The notes beneath the pieces were generated by a model. That model was not told where the DNA came from. It searched no databases and saw only the letters and a list, made by a program, of their open reading frames with translations. A DNA stretch of 46,844 nucleotides from Moritella dasanensis ArB 0140 (GTDB lineage: Bacteria > Pseudomonadota > Gammaproteobacteria > Enterobacterales > Moritellaceae), in assembly GCF_000276805.1 (NCBI RefSeq), contig NZ_AKXQ01000035.1, positions 1 to 46,844 on the forward strand. Reading direction: 5' to 3'. Position numbers and translations under genes: made by a program. The stretch's first letter is position 1, and the number at the start of each line of letters is the position of its first letter. Shown here one piece after another: positions 17,113 to 27,700 of this stretch.

Positions 17113-18780
17113 TTAATCTTCGTAAGCCTCGTTATGAACACCCGCTGCACGACCTGAAGGATCTGCATTGTTTTGGAAACTTGCATCCCATGCTAACGCT
17201 TCAACAGTTGAGCAGGCTACAGATTTACCAAACGGTACACAATTAGCCGCTGAGTCACCCGGGAAGTGATCTTCAAAGATTGCACGGTAGTAGTAACCTT
17301 CTTTGGTATCTGGTGTATTGATCGGGAATTTGAATGCCGCACTTGCTAGCATTTGATCTGATACCGCGTCTTCAACGTGGACTTTCAATTGATCAATCCA
17401 AGAATAGCCAACACCGTCAGAGAACTGCTCTTTTTGACGCCATACAATTTCTTCTGGTAATAAATCTTCAAACGCTTCACGAATGATGTTTTTCTCGATG
17501 CGATCGCCCGTGATCATCTTCAATTCAGGGTTTATACGCATTGCAGTATCGACAAACTCTTTATCTAGGAAAGGAACACGTGCTTCGATACCCCAAGCAG
17601 CCATAGATTTGTTTGCGCGTAGGCAGTCAAACATATGCAGTTTAGATACTTTACGAACCGTTTCTTCATGGAACTCTTTCGCATTAGGCGCTTTGTGGAA
17701 GTACAAGTAACCACCAAACAACTCATCAGCACCTTCACCAGAAAGTACCATTTTGATGCCCATCGCTTTAATTTTACGCGCCATCAAATACATAGGTGTT
17801 GACGCACGAATAGTCGTTACATCGTATGTTTCAATATGGTAGATAACATCACGTAATGCATCGATACCGTCTTGTACTGTAAATTCAATCGAGTGATGGA
17901 TAGTACCCAAATGGTCTGCCACTTTTTGTGCAGCAGCTAAATCTGGAGAACCGTTCAAACCTACCGAGAAAGAGTGTAGTTGTGGCCACCAAGCTTCAGA
18001 TTTACCACCGTCTTCAATACGACGTTTTGCATAAAGTTGAGTCACCGCTGAAATGACAGATGAATCTAAACCACCAGATAATAATACGCCATAAGGCACA
18101 TCACACATTAGCTGACGTTTAATGGCTTCTTCTAAGCCTTTTTTCACTACTTCTTTACTACCGCCGTTTTGTGCAACAGCATCAAACTCTTTCCAATCAC
18201 GTTGGTAATACGGTGTCACTTTACCATCTTTACTCCACAGGTAATGGCCTGCAGGGAATTCTTCGATTTGCGTACAAACAGGTACTAATGCTTTCATTTC
18301 TGATGCCACGTAGAAGTTACCGTGTACGTCATAGCCAGTATACAGTGGAATAATACCAAGATGATCGCGACCAATCAGGTAAGCATCCTCTTTTTCGTCA
18401 TATAATGCGAAAGCAAAGATACCATTTAGATCGTCTAAGAACTGTGTGCCTTTCTCTTTATATAGCGCAAGGATAATTTCACAATCCGATTCTGTTTGAA
18501 ATTCAAAATCTACATTTAATGTTTTCTTCAAATCTTTATGGTTATAAATTTCACCATTAACCGCAAGTACGTGCGTCTTTTCTTCATTGTATAACGGTTG
18601 TGCACCATTATTCACATCAACAATTGCAAGGCGTTCATGAACTAAAATAGCATTATCATTCGTATAGATACCTGACCAATCTGGGCCACGGTGACGTAAC
18701 AATTTTGATAGCTCTAATGCTTTTTCACGAAGAGGTTTGATGTCTGACTTGATGTCTAAAATTCCGAATATTGAGCACAT
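17113..18780 (-). CDS. asnB: Glutamine-hydrolysing asparagine synthetase B
   Basis: The 555-residue cytosolic enzyme makes asparagine from aspartate, ATP and glutamine. The N-terminal glutamine amidotransferase has the nucleophile Cys2 right after the start (MCSIFGILD) and the conserved LRHRGPDWSG and VNGEIYNH segments. The synthetase half has the pyrophosphate loop SGGLDSS and later GEGADELFGGY. The length matches E. coli AsnB (554 from memory). AAGGAA about 7 bases before the ATG is the ribosome site, with a small GCTGC-GCAGC hairpin just upstream. It is monocistronic, with its own terminator and a large upstream region. Confidence 0.97.
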   Translation of the reverse strand: MCSIFGILDIKSDIKPLREKALELSKLLRHRGPDWSGIYTNDNAILVHERLAIVDVNNGAQPLYNEEKTHVLAVNGEIYNHKDLKKTLNVDFEFQTESDCEIILALYKEKGTQFLDDLNGIFAFALYDEKEDAYLIGRDHLGIIPLYTGYDVHGNFYVASEMKALVPVCTQIEEFPAGHYLWSKDGKVTPYYQRDWKEFDAVAQNGGSKEVVKKGLEEAIKRQLMCDVPYGVLLSGGLDSSVISAVTQLYAKRRIEDGGKSEAWWPQLHSFSVGLNGSPDLAAAQKVADHLGTIHHSIEFTVQDGIDALRDVIYHIETYDVTTIRASTPMYLMARKIKAMGIKMVLSGEGADELFGGYLYFHKAPNAKEFHEETVRKVSKLHMFDCLRANKSMAAWGIEARVPFLDKEFVDTAMRINPELKMITGDRIEKNIIREAFEDLLPEEIVWRQKEQFSDGVGYSWIDQLKVHVEDAVSDQMLASAAFKFPINTPDTKEGYYYRAIFEDHFPGDSAANCVPFGKSVACSTVEALAWDASFQNNADPSGRAAGVHNEAYED

Positions 18781-19332
18781 AACTAATTCCTTCTATGCTG
18801 CGTTTGCAGCTAACTTTCTAAATAGTGTGTCTAATTTGCCACATTGTAATTTTAATGCAATTAAAATTGATAAAACTTTTATAAAAGTTCGCTTTCAATG
18901 TGGAATCGATAATTAACGTGTGTTTAAAATAACAATTCGATAATTTGATGCGCGGGAATAGACTAATGTAAAACTTAATGAGTAAAGTAAGCATGATTGA
19001 ATCCATTCAACGCAATGTGGTATTAAGTAAATAACGCTAATGCCTTAATAATCCACATAAGTTAAATTTATCACGATAAACAGCTTTAGCTCAATGGCAA
19101 TTAAGGATAAGTGTAAAATATATTTAAAATTAATGGTTTAATTGGCTATTTACCCAATAGTTCAGGATGAGCTGGGCAATTAAGATCATAGACATTGCTC
19201 AATAATTTATGAAAAGTGTTCAAATAACAGGGTAAATATAAAAAATAGTTGGATTCGCAAGCATAACTGCATAAACTAATCAGCATGTTGTCTGTAATAT
19301 CTTTGTAATTTAAACAGGTTTGATAAAATTTT
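18781..19332. other. Divergent asnB / lpxM-like intergenic region
   Basis: About 550 AT-rich bases hold the promoters of both genes. A hairpin (GCTGC-GTTT-GCAGC, 18797-18810) lies in the asnB leader. A nested inverted-repeat structure occupies 18839-18903 and is listed separately. I see nothing gene-like in the remaining part: the long open frame opposite the lpxM start has no coding character. Confidence 0.6.
18839..18903. promoter_or_regulatory. Nested inverted repeats upstream of asnB (candidate operator)
   Basis: CCACATTG at 18839-18846 is matched by CAATGTGG at 18896-18903. Between them are ATTTTAA-TGCAA-TTAAAAT and a perfect 16-base palindrome AACTTTTATAAAAGTT at 18874-18889. The structure lies 60-120 bases upstream of the asnB start, a usual place for regulator binding. 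The regulator is unknown. Confidence 0.4.
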
Positions 19333-20274
19333 ATGTCTGATAAATATAAACCGTACGACCTTTCTTTCAAAAAAATGTTTTTACTCCCCAAGTTTTGGCC
19401 TGTGTGGTTCGGCGTGTTTGCAATATACTTATTAGCTTTTATGCCAGTGAAGCCACGCGATAAGTTTGCTCGATTTATAGCGAAAAAATTATTTAGTCTA
19501 AAAATGATGGCAAAGCGTAAGAAGGTAGCAAAGATCAATTTATCTATGTGTTTTCCTGAGATGGATGATGCAGAGCAAGATCGTATTATCATGGTCAACC
19601 TAGTTACTTTTTGTCAAACGATCTTAAGTTATGCAGAGCCAAGCGCTCGTAGTCGTACCTATAATCGTAATCGTATGATAGTACATGGTGGCGAGAATTT
19701 ATTCCCATTACTTGAACAAGGTAAAGCTTGTATCTTATTAGTGCCGCATAGTTTCGCTATTGATTTTGCAGGCTTACATATTGCTTCTTATGGCGCGCCA
19801 TTTTGTACTATGTTTAATAGTTCCGATAATGAGTTGTTCGATTGGCTGATGACACGCCAGCGCGCTATGTTTGGTGGTACTGTTTATCACCGCAGGGCAG
19901 GGCTCGGTGCTTTAGTCAAATCACTTAAAAGTGGTGAAAGTTGTTATTACCTGCCAGATGAAGACCATGGACCAAAACGCAGTGTGTTTGCGCCATTATT
20001 TGCCACCCAAAAAGCGACGTTACCAGTCATGGGTAAATTAGCGCAAAAAACAGATGCGGCTGTTGTACCTGTATACGCAGCTTATAATGAAACACTGGGT
20101 AAATTTGAAACCTTTATTCGACCTGCAATGCAAAATTTCCCATCTGAAAGCCCAGAACAAGATGCGGTGATGATGAATAAAGAGATTGAAGCACTGATCG
20201 AATGTGGCGTTGATCAATACATGTGGACGCTAAGATTGTTAAGAACACGTCCCGATGGTAAAAAAATCTACTAA
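19333..20274 (+). CDS. LpxM/LpxL-family late lipid A acyltransferase
   Basis: The 313-residue inner-membrane enzyme transfers a secondary acyl chain from acyl-ACP to the lipid A precursor. One membrane anchor lies near residues 20-40 (FWPVWFGVFAIYLLAFMP). The HX4D catalytic motif of the family is visible as HSFAID in LLVPHSFAIDFAG. The YYLPDEDHGPKRSVFAPLFAT and VVPVYAA segments follow. The DEDHG form is like the LpxM group of Vibrionaceae, in which a member can also be the hydroxyacyl-transferring LpxN, so the precise acyl donor is open. A hairpin at 20283-20320 ends the gene. Confidence 0.88.
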   Translation: MSDKYKPYDLSFKKMFLLPKFWPVWFGVFAIYLLAFMPVKPRDKFARFIAKKLFSLKMMAKRKKVAKINLSMCFPEMDDAEQDRIIMVNLVTFCQTILSYAEPSARSRTYNRNRMIVHGGENLFPLLEQGKACILLVPHSFAIDFAGLHIASYGAPFCTMFNSSDNELFDWLMTRQRAMFGGTVYHRRAGLGALVKSLKSGESCYYLPDEDHGPKRSVFAPLFATQKATLPVMGKLAQKTDAAVVPVYAAYNETLGKFETFIRPAMQNFPSESPEQDAVMMNKEIEALIECGVDQYMWTLRLLRTRPDGKKIY

Positions 20275-20680
20275 ATTATTTTAATAAACACCATAATCAT
20301 CGCTAGATATGGTGTTTATTACCTTCTAATACCCCCTAAAGTAATAACAAAAGCATGCATTCTTGTAACATCTATCGATGATTTAGGCTTTCCTTGTTCT
20401 GTTTTTAGTCTAAATAGACAAACAAACTTGATCTAGGTACAGATTCTGTCTTTCTTTGTGTCACGCTCTCTATTTATTTCAACCGATACTTGTTACAATT
20501 AGTTTCATATGAAAGCTATATCGCTTCAGTAAAAGCTATGGCGTTTCAATTAATAAATTATTTATAGTCGCATTCTCAGTTATAAGTATAACTATCTCAT
20601 CTAGACTATAACTAACAACAAGAATTAAGTAACAACACAAATTTTACAAGAATATAAAATATCCCAACGGAGCTATAAGA
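20275..20680. other. Intergenic region between the lpxM-like gene and pykF
   Basis: The first 46 bases hold the terminator hairpin listed separately. A perfect 12-base palindrome TTTCATATGAAA lies at 20503-20514, about 170 bases before pykF, and could be an operator. I see no HexR- or Cra-like site that I would defend. The rest is AT-rich leader sequence. Confidence 0.5.
20283..20320 (+). terminator. Hairpin after the lpxM-like gene
   Basis: AATAAACACCATA at 20283-20295 pairs perfectly with TATGGTGTTTATT at 20308-20320 over a 12-base loop, 9 bases after the stop codon. The T run is weak, so efficiency is uncertain. Confidence 0.7.
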
Positions 20681-22093
20681 ATGAAAAAGACTAAAATTGT
20701 TTGTACAATTGGTCCAAAAACTGAATCAGTAGAGAAACTTACAGAGCTTGTTAATGCAGGCATGAACGTTATGCGTTTAAACTTCTCTCATGGTAACTTT
20801 GCTGAACACTCGGTTCGTATTCAAAACATCCGTAAAGTAACTGAAAACCTAAATAAAAAAATCGCAGTATTACTGGATACTAAAGGTCCAGAAATCCGTA
20901 CGATTAAATTAGAAAATGGTAACGATGTAACATTAACTGTCGGTCAGTCATTCACATTTACAACTGACATTAACGTTGTCGGTAATAAAGATTGTGTTGC
21001 TGTTACGTATGCTGGTTTTGCTAAAGACCTTAATCCTGGCGCAATCATTCTTGTTGATGATGGCCTGATTGAAATGAAAGTTGTGGAAACGACAGACACT
21101 GAAGTTAAGTGTACTGTGTTAAACACCGGTGAACTAGGTGAAAACAAAGGCGTTAACTTACCAAACATCAGTGTAGGCCTACCTGCATTATCTGAAAAAG
21201 ATAAAGCTGACCTTGCGTTTGGTTGTGAACAAGAAGTTGATTTCGTTGCTGCATCATTTATTCGTAAAGCTGACGATGTAAGAGAAATCCGTGAAGTATT
21301 ATTTAATCACGGCGGCGAAAACATTCAGATTATCTCTAAAATTGAAAACCAAGAAGGTGTTGATAACTTCGACGAAATCTTGGCTGAATCTGACGGTATT
21401 ATGGTTGCTCGTGGCGATCTAGGCGTTGAGATCCCAGTTGAAGAAGTGATCATGGCTCAGAAAATGATGATCAAAAAATGTAATAAAGCAGGTAAAGTTG
21501 TTATTACTGCAACACAAATGCTTGATTCAATGATCAGTAACCCACGTCCAACACGCGCTGAAGCTGGCGACGTTGCGAACGCTGTACTTGATGGTACAGA
21601 TGCGGTTATGTTATCTGGCGAAACAGCTAAAGGTAAATACCCAGTTGAAGCTGTATCTATTATGGCTAATATCTGTGAACGTACTGATAACTCAATGACA
21701 TCTGACTTAGGTGCTAACATTGTTGCTAAAAGCATGCGTATTACAGAAGCTGTGTGTAAAGGTGCAGTAGAAACAACTGAGAAGTTGTGTGCACCCCTGA
21801 TTGTTGTTGCTACTCGTGGTGGTAAATCTGCTAAGTCAGTACGTAAGTACTTCCCGAAAGCAAATATCTTAGCGATTACAACTAACGAAAAAACAGCACA
21901 ACAATTATGCCTTACTAAAGGCGTAAGCAGCTGTATCGTTGAACAGATTGATAGCACTGATGAGTTCTACCGTAAAGGTAAAGAACTTGCGCTAGCAACT
22001 GGTTTAGCGAAAGAAGGCGATATCGTGGTAATGGTTTCAGGTGCGCTTGTACCATCTGGCACAACGAATACGGCATCAGTTCACCAACTTTAA
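20681..22093 (+). CDS. pykF: Pyruvate kinase, type I
   Basis: The 470-residue glycolytic enzyme converts phosphoenolpyruvate and ADP to pyruvate and ATP. It begins [20 protein letters not shown] and has the metal/substrate motif NFSHG, the [11 protein letters not shown] loop, the conserved [17 protein letters not shown] and [12 protein letters not shown] of the active site, and ATQMLDSMI. The length and sequence match PykF (470 residues) rather than PykA. A CGGAG ribosome site lies 9 bases upstream of the start. It is monocistronic, ended by a strong terminator. Confidence 0.97.
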   Translation: MKKTKIVCTIGPKTESVEKLTELVNAGMNVMRLNFSHGNFAEHSVRIQNIRKVTENLNKKIAVLLDTKGPEIRTIKLENGNDVTLTVGQSFTFTTDINVVGNKDCVAVTYAGFAKDLNPGAIILVDDGLIEMKVVETTDTEVKCTVLNTGELGENKGVNLPNISVGLPALSEKDKADLAFGCEQEVDFVAASFIRKADDVREIREVLFNHGGENIQIISKIENQEGVDNFDEILAESDGIMVARGDLGVEIPVEEVIMAQKMMIKKCNKAGKVVITATQMLDSMISNPRPTRAEAGDVANAVLDGTDAVMLSGETAKGKYPVEAVSIMANICERTDNSMTSDLGANIVAKSMRITEAVCKGAVETTEKLCAPLIVVATRGGKSAKSVRKYFPKANILAITTNEKTAQQLCLTKGVSSCIVEQIDSTDEFYRKGKELALATGLAKEGDIVVMVSGALVPSGTTNTASVHQL

Positions 22094-22112
22094 GTTGCTA
22101 GATTGATATTAT

Positions 22113-22141
22113 AAAAAAGAGAGCGTATGCTCTCTTTTTTT
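22113..22141 (+). terminator. Intrinsic terminator of pykF
   Basis: A perfect 12-bp stem (AAAAAAGAGAGC, 22113-22124; GCTCTCTTTTTT, 22129-22140) closes a GTAT loop and continues into T. It lies about 20 bases beyond the pykF stop. Confidence 0.95.
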
Positions 22142-22209
22142 ATATCTCGATTTTATGAACAGTTTATAAAAATGTCAGGTAGAGTTAATATAAATTCAGT
22201 AATAAGTTG

Positions 22210-23091
22210 ATGAAAGGGTTAAATAAATCGATGGATAGTACTAAACATAAAATTGGCTTAGTCCTTTCTGGCGGCGGCGCCAAAGGCATTGCTCATCTTG
22301 GTGTATTGAAGTACCTGTTAGAGCAAGATGTAAGACCTAATGTAATAGCCGGAACAAGTGCAGGCTCTATGGTAGGCGCACTTTATTGTTCTGGATTAGA
22401 AATTGATGAAATCTTACAATTCTTCATTGATGTTAAACCTTTCTCTTGGAAGTTTACCCGCGCTCGTGCTGGTTTTATAGACCCGGCAAAATTATATCCT
22501 GAAGTATTAAAGTATATCCCTGAGGATAGCTTTGAGTACCTGAACCCCGAATTACGCATTGTTGCTACTAATATGTTACTTGGCAAAGAGCACATTTTTA
22601 AAGATGGCTCCGTCATTAATGCATTACTGGCTTCGGCAAGTTATCCTTTAGTTTTCTCTCCAATGATTATTGATGATCAAGTGTATTCAGATGGTGGGAT
22701 TGTTAATCATTTCCCTGTGAGTGTGATTGAAGACGATTGCGATAAAATCATTGGTGTGTACGTGTCACCGATTCGACAAGTTGAAGCTGATGAACTCTCG
22801 AGTATCAAAGACGTGGTATTACGTGCTTTCACGCTGCAGGGTAGTGGTGCTGAATTAGATAAATTGTCGCAATGTGACGTGCAAATTTATCCAGAGGCGC
22901 TGTTGAATTACAACACGTTTGCAACGGATGAAAAATCATTACGTGAGATCTATCAAATTGGTTATGATGCTGCAAAAGATCAACATGACAGTCTTATGGA
23001 GTTGAAAGAGAGTATTACAGCTAGCGAGGTCAAAAAGAACGTCTTTAGCAAATGGTTTGGTGATAAACTTGCTAGCAATGGCGTTAAATAG
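22210..23091 (+). CDS. Patatin-like phospholipase family protein (RssA-like)
   Basis: The protein of about 293 residues has the patatin serine hydrolase signature: the oxyanion loop SGGGAKGIAHLGVL, the nucleophile motif GTSAG, and the Asp of SDGGIVNHFP. There is no signal peptide, so it is cytosolic or membrane-associated like RssA. The substrate is probably a phospholipid or lysophospholipid. The start is uncertain: a TTG at 22207, ATGs at 22210 and 22231 are all possible, and the family core begins after the last. Confidence 0.88.
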   Translation: MKGLNKSMDSTKHKIGLVLSGGGAKGIAHLGVLKYLLEQDVRPNVIAGTSAGSMVGALYCSGLEIDEILQFFIDVKPFSWKFTRARAGFIDPAKLYPEVLKYIPEDSFEYLNPELRIVATNMLLGKEHIFKDGSVINALLASASYPLVFSPMIIDDQVYSDGGIVNHFPVSVIEDDCDKIIGVYVSPIRQVEADELSSIKDVVLRAFTLQGSGAELDKLSQCDVQIYPEALLNYNTFATDEKSLREIYQIGYDAAKDQHDSLMELKESITASEVKKNVFSKWFGDKLASNGVK

Positions 23092-23224
23092 CGGGTCCAC
23101 ACGGATTTATACACTCGGTAAATAGGTGATAATAGCCTCAGTGTCGTCGTGTGATGTCTAAATCAAGCTAACACTTGTGTTATACTCTTTTCTATATAAC
23201 TATAAATAACATATTACGGTAAAC

Positions 23225-23443
23225 ATGACTCAAATAAATAACCCGCTTCACGGCATTACTCTCGAAAACGTAATTAACAGCCTTGTTGCTAAATATGGTT
23301 GGGATGGTCTTGGGTACTACATCAATATTCGTTGTTTTACTGAAGACCCAAGTGTTAAGTCTAGTCTTAAATTTTTACGTAAAACCCCTTGGGCACGTGA
23401 CAAAGTAGAAGCGCTATATGTAAAAATGGTGTCTGAAGACTAA
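23225..23443 (+). CDS. VF530-family small DNA-binding protein
   Basis: The 72-residue protein matches the VF530 (DUF2132) family, first solved from Vibrio fischeri and reported to bind DNA. Recognisable parts are [29 protein letters not shown], and [21 protein letters not shown]. It stands alone, ended by the hairpin at 23462-23502. Confidence 0.88.
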   Translation: MTQINNPLHGITLENVINSLVAKYGWDGLGYYINIRCFTEDPSVKSSLKFLRKTPWARDKVEALYVKMVSED

Positions 23444-23461
23444 ATGTCCTCTGTACCAACT

Positions 23462-23502
23462 GGCCTCTGTTTATAGTCAATATAAGCACTATAAACAGAG
23501 CC
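23462..23502 (+). terminator. Hairpin after the VF530-family gene
   Basis: CTCTGTTTATAGT at 23465-23477 pairs perfectly with ACTATAAACAGAG at 23488-23500, and GG/CC extend the stem across a one-base bulge. It is 18 bases after the stop codon. The downstream T content is only moderate. Confidence 0.75.
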
Positions 23503-23632
23503 TGTTAATTTAACCATGTGATTAACCTCGAATATCTTCCACCGCTCTTACATAACATCCGATGACATTGCACTGTTATTTTTCACATTTATCTATATGC
23601 TATGTATTTTAAACATGTGATCAAATGAGTTA

Positions 23633-24043
23633 ATGCCTGTCATGACCAAGATATACCACCATCCAGTACAAATTTATTATGAAGATACCGATCATTCAGG
23701 GGTCGTCTACCATCCTAACTTTTTAAAATATTTCGAACGTGCGCGTGAACATGTGATTAACAGTGATTTATTAGCTACATTATGGAATGAACGCGGTTTA
23801 GGGTTTGCGGTTTATAAAGCCAATATGACGTTCCAGGATGGCGTTGAATTTGCTGAAATTTGCGATATCCGCACTTCTTTCGTACTCGATGGTAAATATA
23901 AAACGGTTTGGCGTCAGGAAGTATGGCGTGCTAACGCAACAAAACCAGCTGTTATTGGTGATATTGAAATGGTGTGCTTGGATAAAGAAAAACGCCTACA
24001 ACCTATACCTGACGACGTATTAGCTGCAATGAACGGTGAATAA
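23633..24043 (+). CDS. YbgC/FadM-type acyl-CoA thioesterase
   Basis: The 136-residue hot-dog protein has the 4-hydroxybenzoyl-CoA thioesterase signature YYEDTDHSGVVYHPNFLKYFERAREH, in which the first Asp is the catalytic residue. It would hydrolyse acyl-CoA or acyl-ACP in the cytosol. It is a YbgC homologue in length, but without the tol genes that usually accompany ybgC. It lies 750 bases upstream of pfaA on the same strand, so a role in releasing or editing chains of the PUFA synthase is possible but unproven. The Met four codons in (23642) is an alternative start. Confidence 0.85.
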   Translation: MPVMTKIYHHPVQIYYEDTDHSGVVYHPNFLKYFERAREHVINSDLLATLWNERGLGFAVYKANMTFQDGVEFAEICDIRTSFVLDGKYKTVWRQEVWRANATKPAVIGDIEMVCLDKEKRLQPIPDDVLAAMNGE

Positions 24044-24792
24044 TACTTGGTTAATCCGTGTAAATAACAGTCGTAACGCTTTGTATATAACAATCTTAAA
24101 GCAAGAAAATGATATTGGAATAAAGCGGTATTTGTTGTCTCTATATGATTTTTGCCGCAATACCATCACTGTAAACGCACGTCCATGGTACATATATCAG
24201 CATTAAATAGCGTTTTTAGATAAATTAAACCCTGAGTATTTATTCTATAAATCTTTAATTAAGATGAAATTAAAACCGTTATGTAATTGAATGTAAATTT
24301 TTGTGTATTTATCAGTAAAGAAAAATAGATAAATCTAGACTGAAAGTGAGATATTACGCTAATTTAAGTTTAATTATTTGTGATGGTTTTATCATTAATA
24401 TTAATTAAAATTAGTTTAAAGATGGCGTAATATAGTGAAAATGTAGTGAAAAGATGACTAAAATTCTTAAAATGCCAGATATCTATAGGGTGTAATTTGT
24501 TATATTTAGTCGTTGCCTGGTCAGACTAGTCTAAGGTATTGACCTGGATAGTTTGTTTGTAGTGATTTTTAAAGCTGTGTATATTATTACCCATATAGCT
24601 AGAAAAAGTACCGTAATAGAATTTAAAACAATTAACTCTACCGAATTTATTTTATGTGACATGAAATGACGGTAGATTTTTTTCGCACTTTAAGAGTACA
24701 CTTGTACGCTCAATTTCAACTGAGTGTATAAATGAATATTTTAATGAGTAATGTTTTTAGTGCAATAAAGATCCTTTAGGAGCAATAACACA
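24044..24792. other. Long AT-rich region upstream of pfaA
   Basis: This is about 750 bases without a gene and holds the pfa operon promoter. ATATTACGC at 24351-24359 is mirrored by GCGTAATAT at 24425-24433, with AT-rich internal repeats between. A terminator-like hairpin with seven T's sits at 24637-24683, listed separately. An AGGAG ribosome site lies 10 bases before pfaA. No pfaR-type regulator gene is present, unlike in Shewanella clusters. Confidence 0.6.
24637..24683 (+). promoter_or_regulatory. Terminator-like hairpin in the pfaA leader (candidate attenuator)
   Basis: TCTACCG at 24637-24643 pairs with CGGTAGA at 24670-24676, directly followed by TTTTTTT at 24677-24683. The loop itself can pair partly through TTTATGT-G-ACATGAA. 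It is about 110 bases before the pfaA start. It could end upstream read-through or control entry into the operon. Confidence 0.5.
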
Positions 24793-27700
24793 ATGGCTAA
24801 AAAGAACACCACATCGGTTAAGCACGCCAAGGATGTGTTAAGTAGTGATGATCAGCAGTTAAATTCTCGTTTGCAAGAATGCCCGATTGCCATCATTGGT
24901 ATGGCATCGGTTTTTGCTGACGCTAAAAATCTGGATCAATTCTGGGATAACATCGTTGACTCTGTGGACGCCATTATTGATGTGCCTAGCGATCGCTGGA
25001 ACATTGACGACCATTACTCGGCAGATAAAAAAGCAGCAGACAAGACATACTGCAAACGCGGTGGTTTCATTCCAGAACTTGATTTTGACCCAATGGAGTT
25101 TGGCTTACCGCCAAATATCCTCGAGTTAACTGACATTGCTCAACTGTTGTCATTAATTGTTGCACGTGATGTATTAAGTGATGCTGGTATTGGTAGTGAT
25201 TATGACCATGACAAGATTGGTATCACGCTAGGTGTGGGTGGTGGTCAGAAACAAATTTCACCACTAACGTCACGCTTACAAGGCCCAGTGTTAGAGAAAG
25301 TGTTAAAAGCCGCTGGTATCGATGAAGATGATCGCGGCATGATCATCGAGAAATTTAAGAAAGCCTACATCGGCTGGGAAGAGAATTCATTCCCAGGCAT
25401 GTTAGGTAATGTCATTGCTGGTCGAATCGCTAATCGCTTCGACTTTGGTGGTACCAACTGTGTGGTTGATGCGGCATGCGCCGGCTCCCTTGCAGCAGTA
25501 AAAATGGCGATTTCAGACTTACTTGAGTATCGCTCAGAAGTGATGATCTCGGGTGGTGTATGTTGTGATAACTCACCATTCATGTACATGTCATTCTCAA
25601 AAACACCGGCGTTTACCACGAACGATGATATTCGTCCGTTTGATGACGACTCAAAAGGTATGTTGGTTGGTGAAGGTATCGGCATGATGGCGTTTAAGCG
25701 TCTAGAAGATGCTGAACGTGATGGCGACCGAATCTATTCTGTATTAAAAGGGATTGGTACGTCTTCAGATGGTCGTTTCAAATCTATTTATGCACCACGT
25801 CCAGATGGTCAAGCTAAAGCGCTTAAACGTGCTTATGAAGATGCTGGTTTTGCGCCAGAGACATGTGGCTTAATTGAAGGTCATGGTACGGGGACGAAAG
25901 CGGGTGATGCAGCAGAGTTTGCTGGTTTGACTCAACACTTTGGCGCGGCCAGTGATGAAAAACAACATATTGCGTTAGGCTCGGTTAAATCACAAATTGG
26001 TCATACTAAAGCTGCGGCTGGTTCTGCGGGTATGATCAAAGCAGCATTAGCACTGCACCATAAAATTTTACCAGCAACGATTCATATCGATAAGCCAAGT
26101 GAAGCCTTGGATATCAAAAATAGCCCGTTATTTCTAAACAGTGAAACGCGTCCTTGGATGCCTCGTGAAGATGGTATCCCACGTCGCGCAGGTATTAGCT
26201 CATTTGGTTTTGGTGGTACTAACTTCCATATCATTCTAGAAGAGTACCGTCCGGCTCACGATAGTGCTTATCGCTTAAACTCCGTAACACAGACTGTTCT
26301 TATTTCTGCAAACGATCAGCAAGGTATCATTGCCGAGTTAAATAATTGGCGTAGCAAATTAGCAGTAGATGCTGATCTTCAACCATTTGTGTTTAATGAA
26401 CTAGTGACAACATGGCCGCTAAATACACCCGCAATTGACCAAGCACGTTTAGGTTTTGTGGCGCGTAATGCCAACGAAGCGCTTGTTATGATTAATGCTG
26501 CATTGAAGCAATTCAGCGTTAACGCAGATAAAGCGACATGGTCAGTGCCAACGGGCGTTTATTATCGCCAAGCAGGTATTGATGCAACGGGTAAAGTCGT
26601 CGCGCTATTCTCAGGTCAAGGTTCGCAATATGTGAACATGGGCCGAGATTTAACGTGTAATTTCCCAAGCATGATGCACAGTGCAGCGGCAATGGATAAA
26701 CAATTCGGCGCTGCTGGTTTAGGCCAACTGTCTGCTGTTACTTATCCAATTCCTGTTTATACAGATGCAGATCGTAAGTTACAAGAAGAGCAACTACGTT
26801 TAACGCAACATGCACAACCAGCGATTGGTTGTTTCAGTGTTGGTTTGTTTAAAACGTTCCAACAAGCAGGCTTTAACGCTGATTTTACAGCGGGTCATAG
26901 TTTTGGTGAGTTAACGGCATTATGGGCTGCTGGCGTATTAAGCGACAGTGATTACATGATGCTAGCGCGTAGTCGTGGTCAAGCCATGGCAGCGCCAGAG
27001 CAACAAGATTTTGATGCGGGTAAGATGGCAGCTGTTGTCGGCGACCCACAGCAAGTAGCCGTTATCATCGATACAATTGATGATGTTTCTATTGCTAATT
27101 ACAACTCCAATAATCAAGTCGTTATTGCCGGCACTAGCGAACAAGTTGCTGTTGCGATCACTACCTTGGGTAAAGCAGGTTTCAAAGTTGTACCGTTACC
27201 AGTATCCGCTGCGTTTCATACGCCGTTAGTTGGTCACGCTCAAAAACCATTTGCTAAAGCGGTTGATAACGCGAAGTTTAATGCGCCATCAATCCCTGTC
27301 TTTGCTAATGGCACTGGTTTAGTGCATTCAACTAAACCAAATGAGATTAAGAAAAGCCTGAAAAAACACATGCTGGAATCTGTCCATTTCAATCAAGAAA
27401 TTGACAATATCTATGCAGATGGTGGCCGCGTATTTATCGAGTTTGGACCGAAGAATGTATTAACTAAACTCGTTGAAAACATTCTTAATGATAAATCGGA
27501 TGCTGTTGCAATCGCTGTGAATGCCAATCCAAAACAACCTGCCGATGTACAGATGCGTCAAGCTGCTCTACAGATGGCAGTTCTTGGTGTCGCATTAGAC
27601 AATATTGACCCGTACGATGCCGTTAAGCGTCCATTAACAGCGCCGAAAAAATCGCCTATGTTGATGAAACTGACTGGTGCAGCGTATGTGAGTCCGAAAA

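Noticed and set aside
19146-19598. 150-codon frame opposite the start of the lpxM-like gene
   Set aside because: It overlaps the lpxM-like coding region and has no recognisable domain or ribosome site; it is a shadow.
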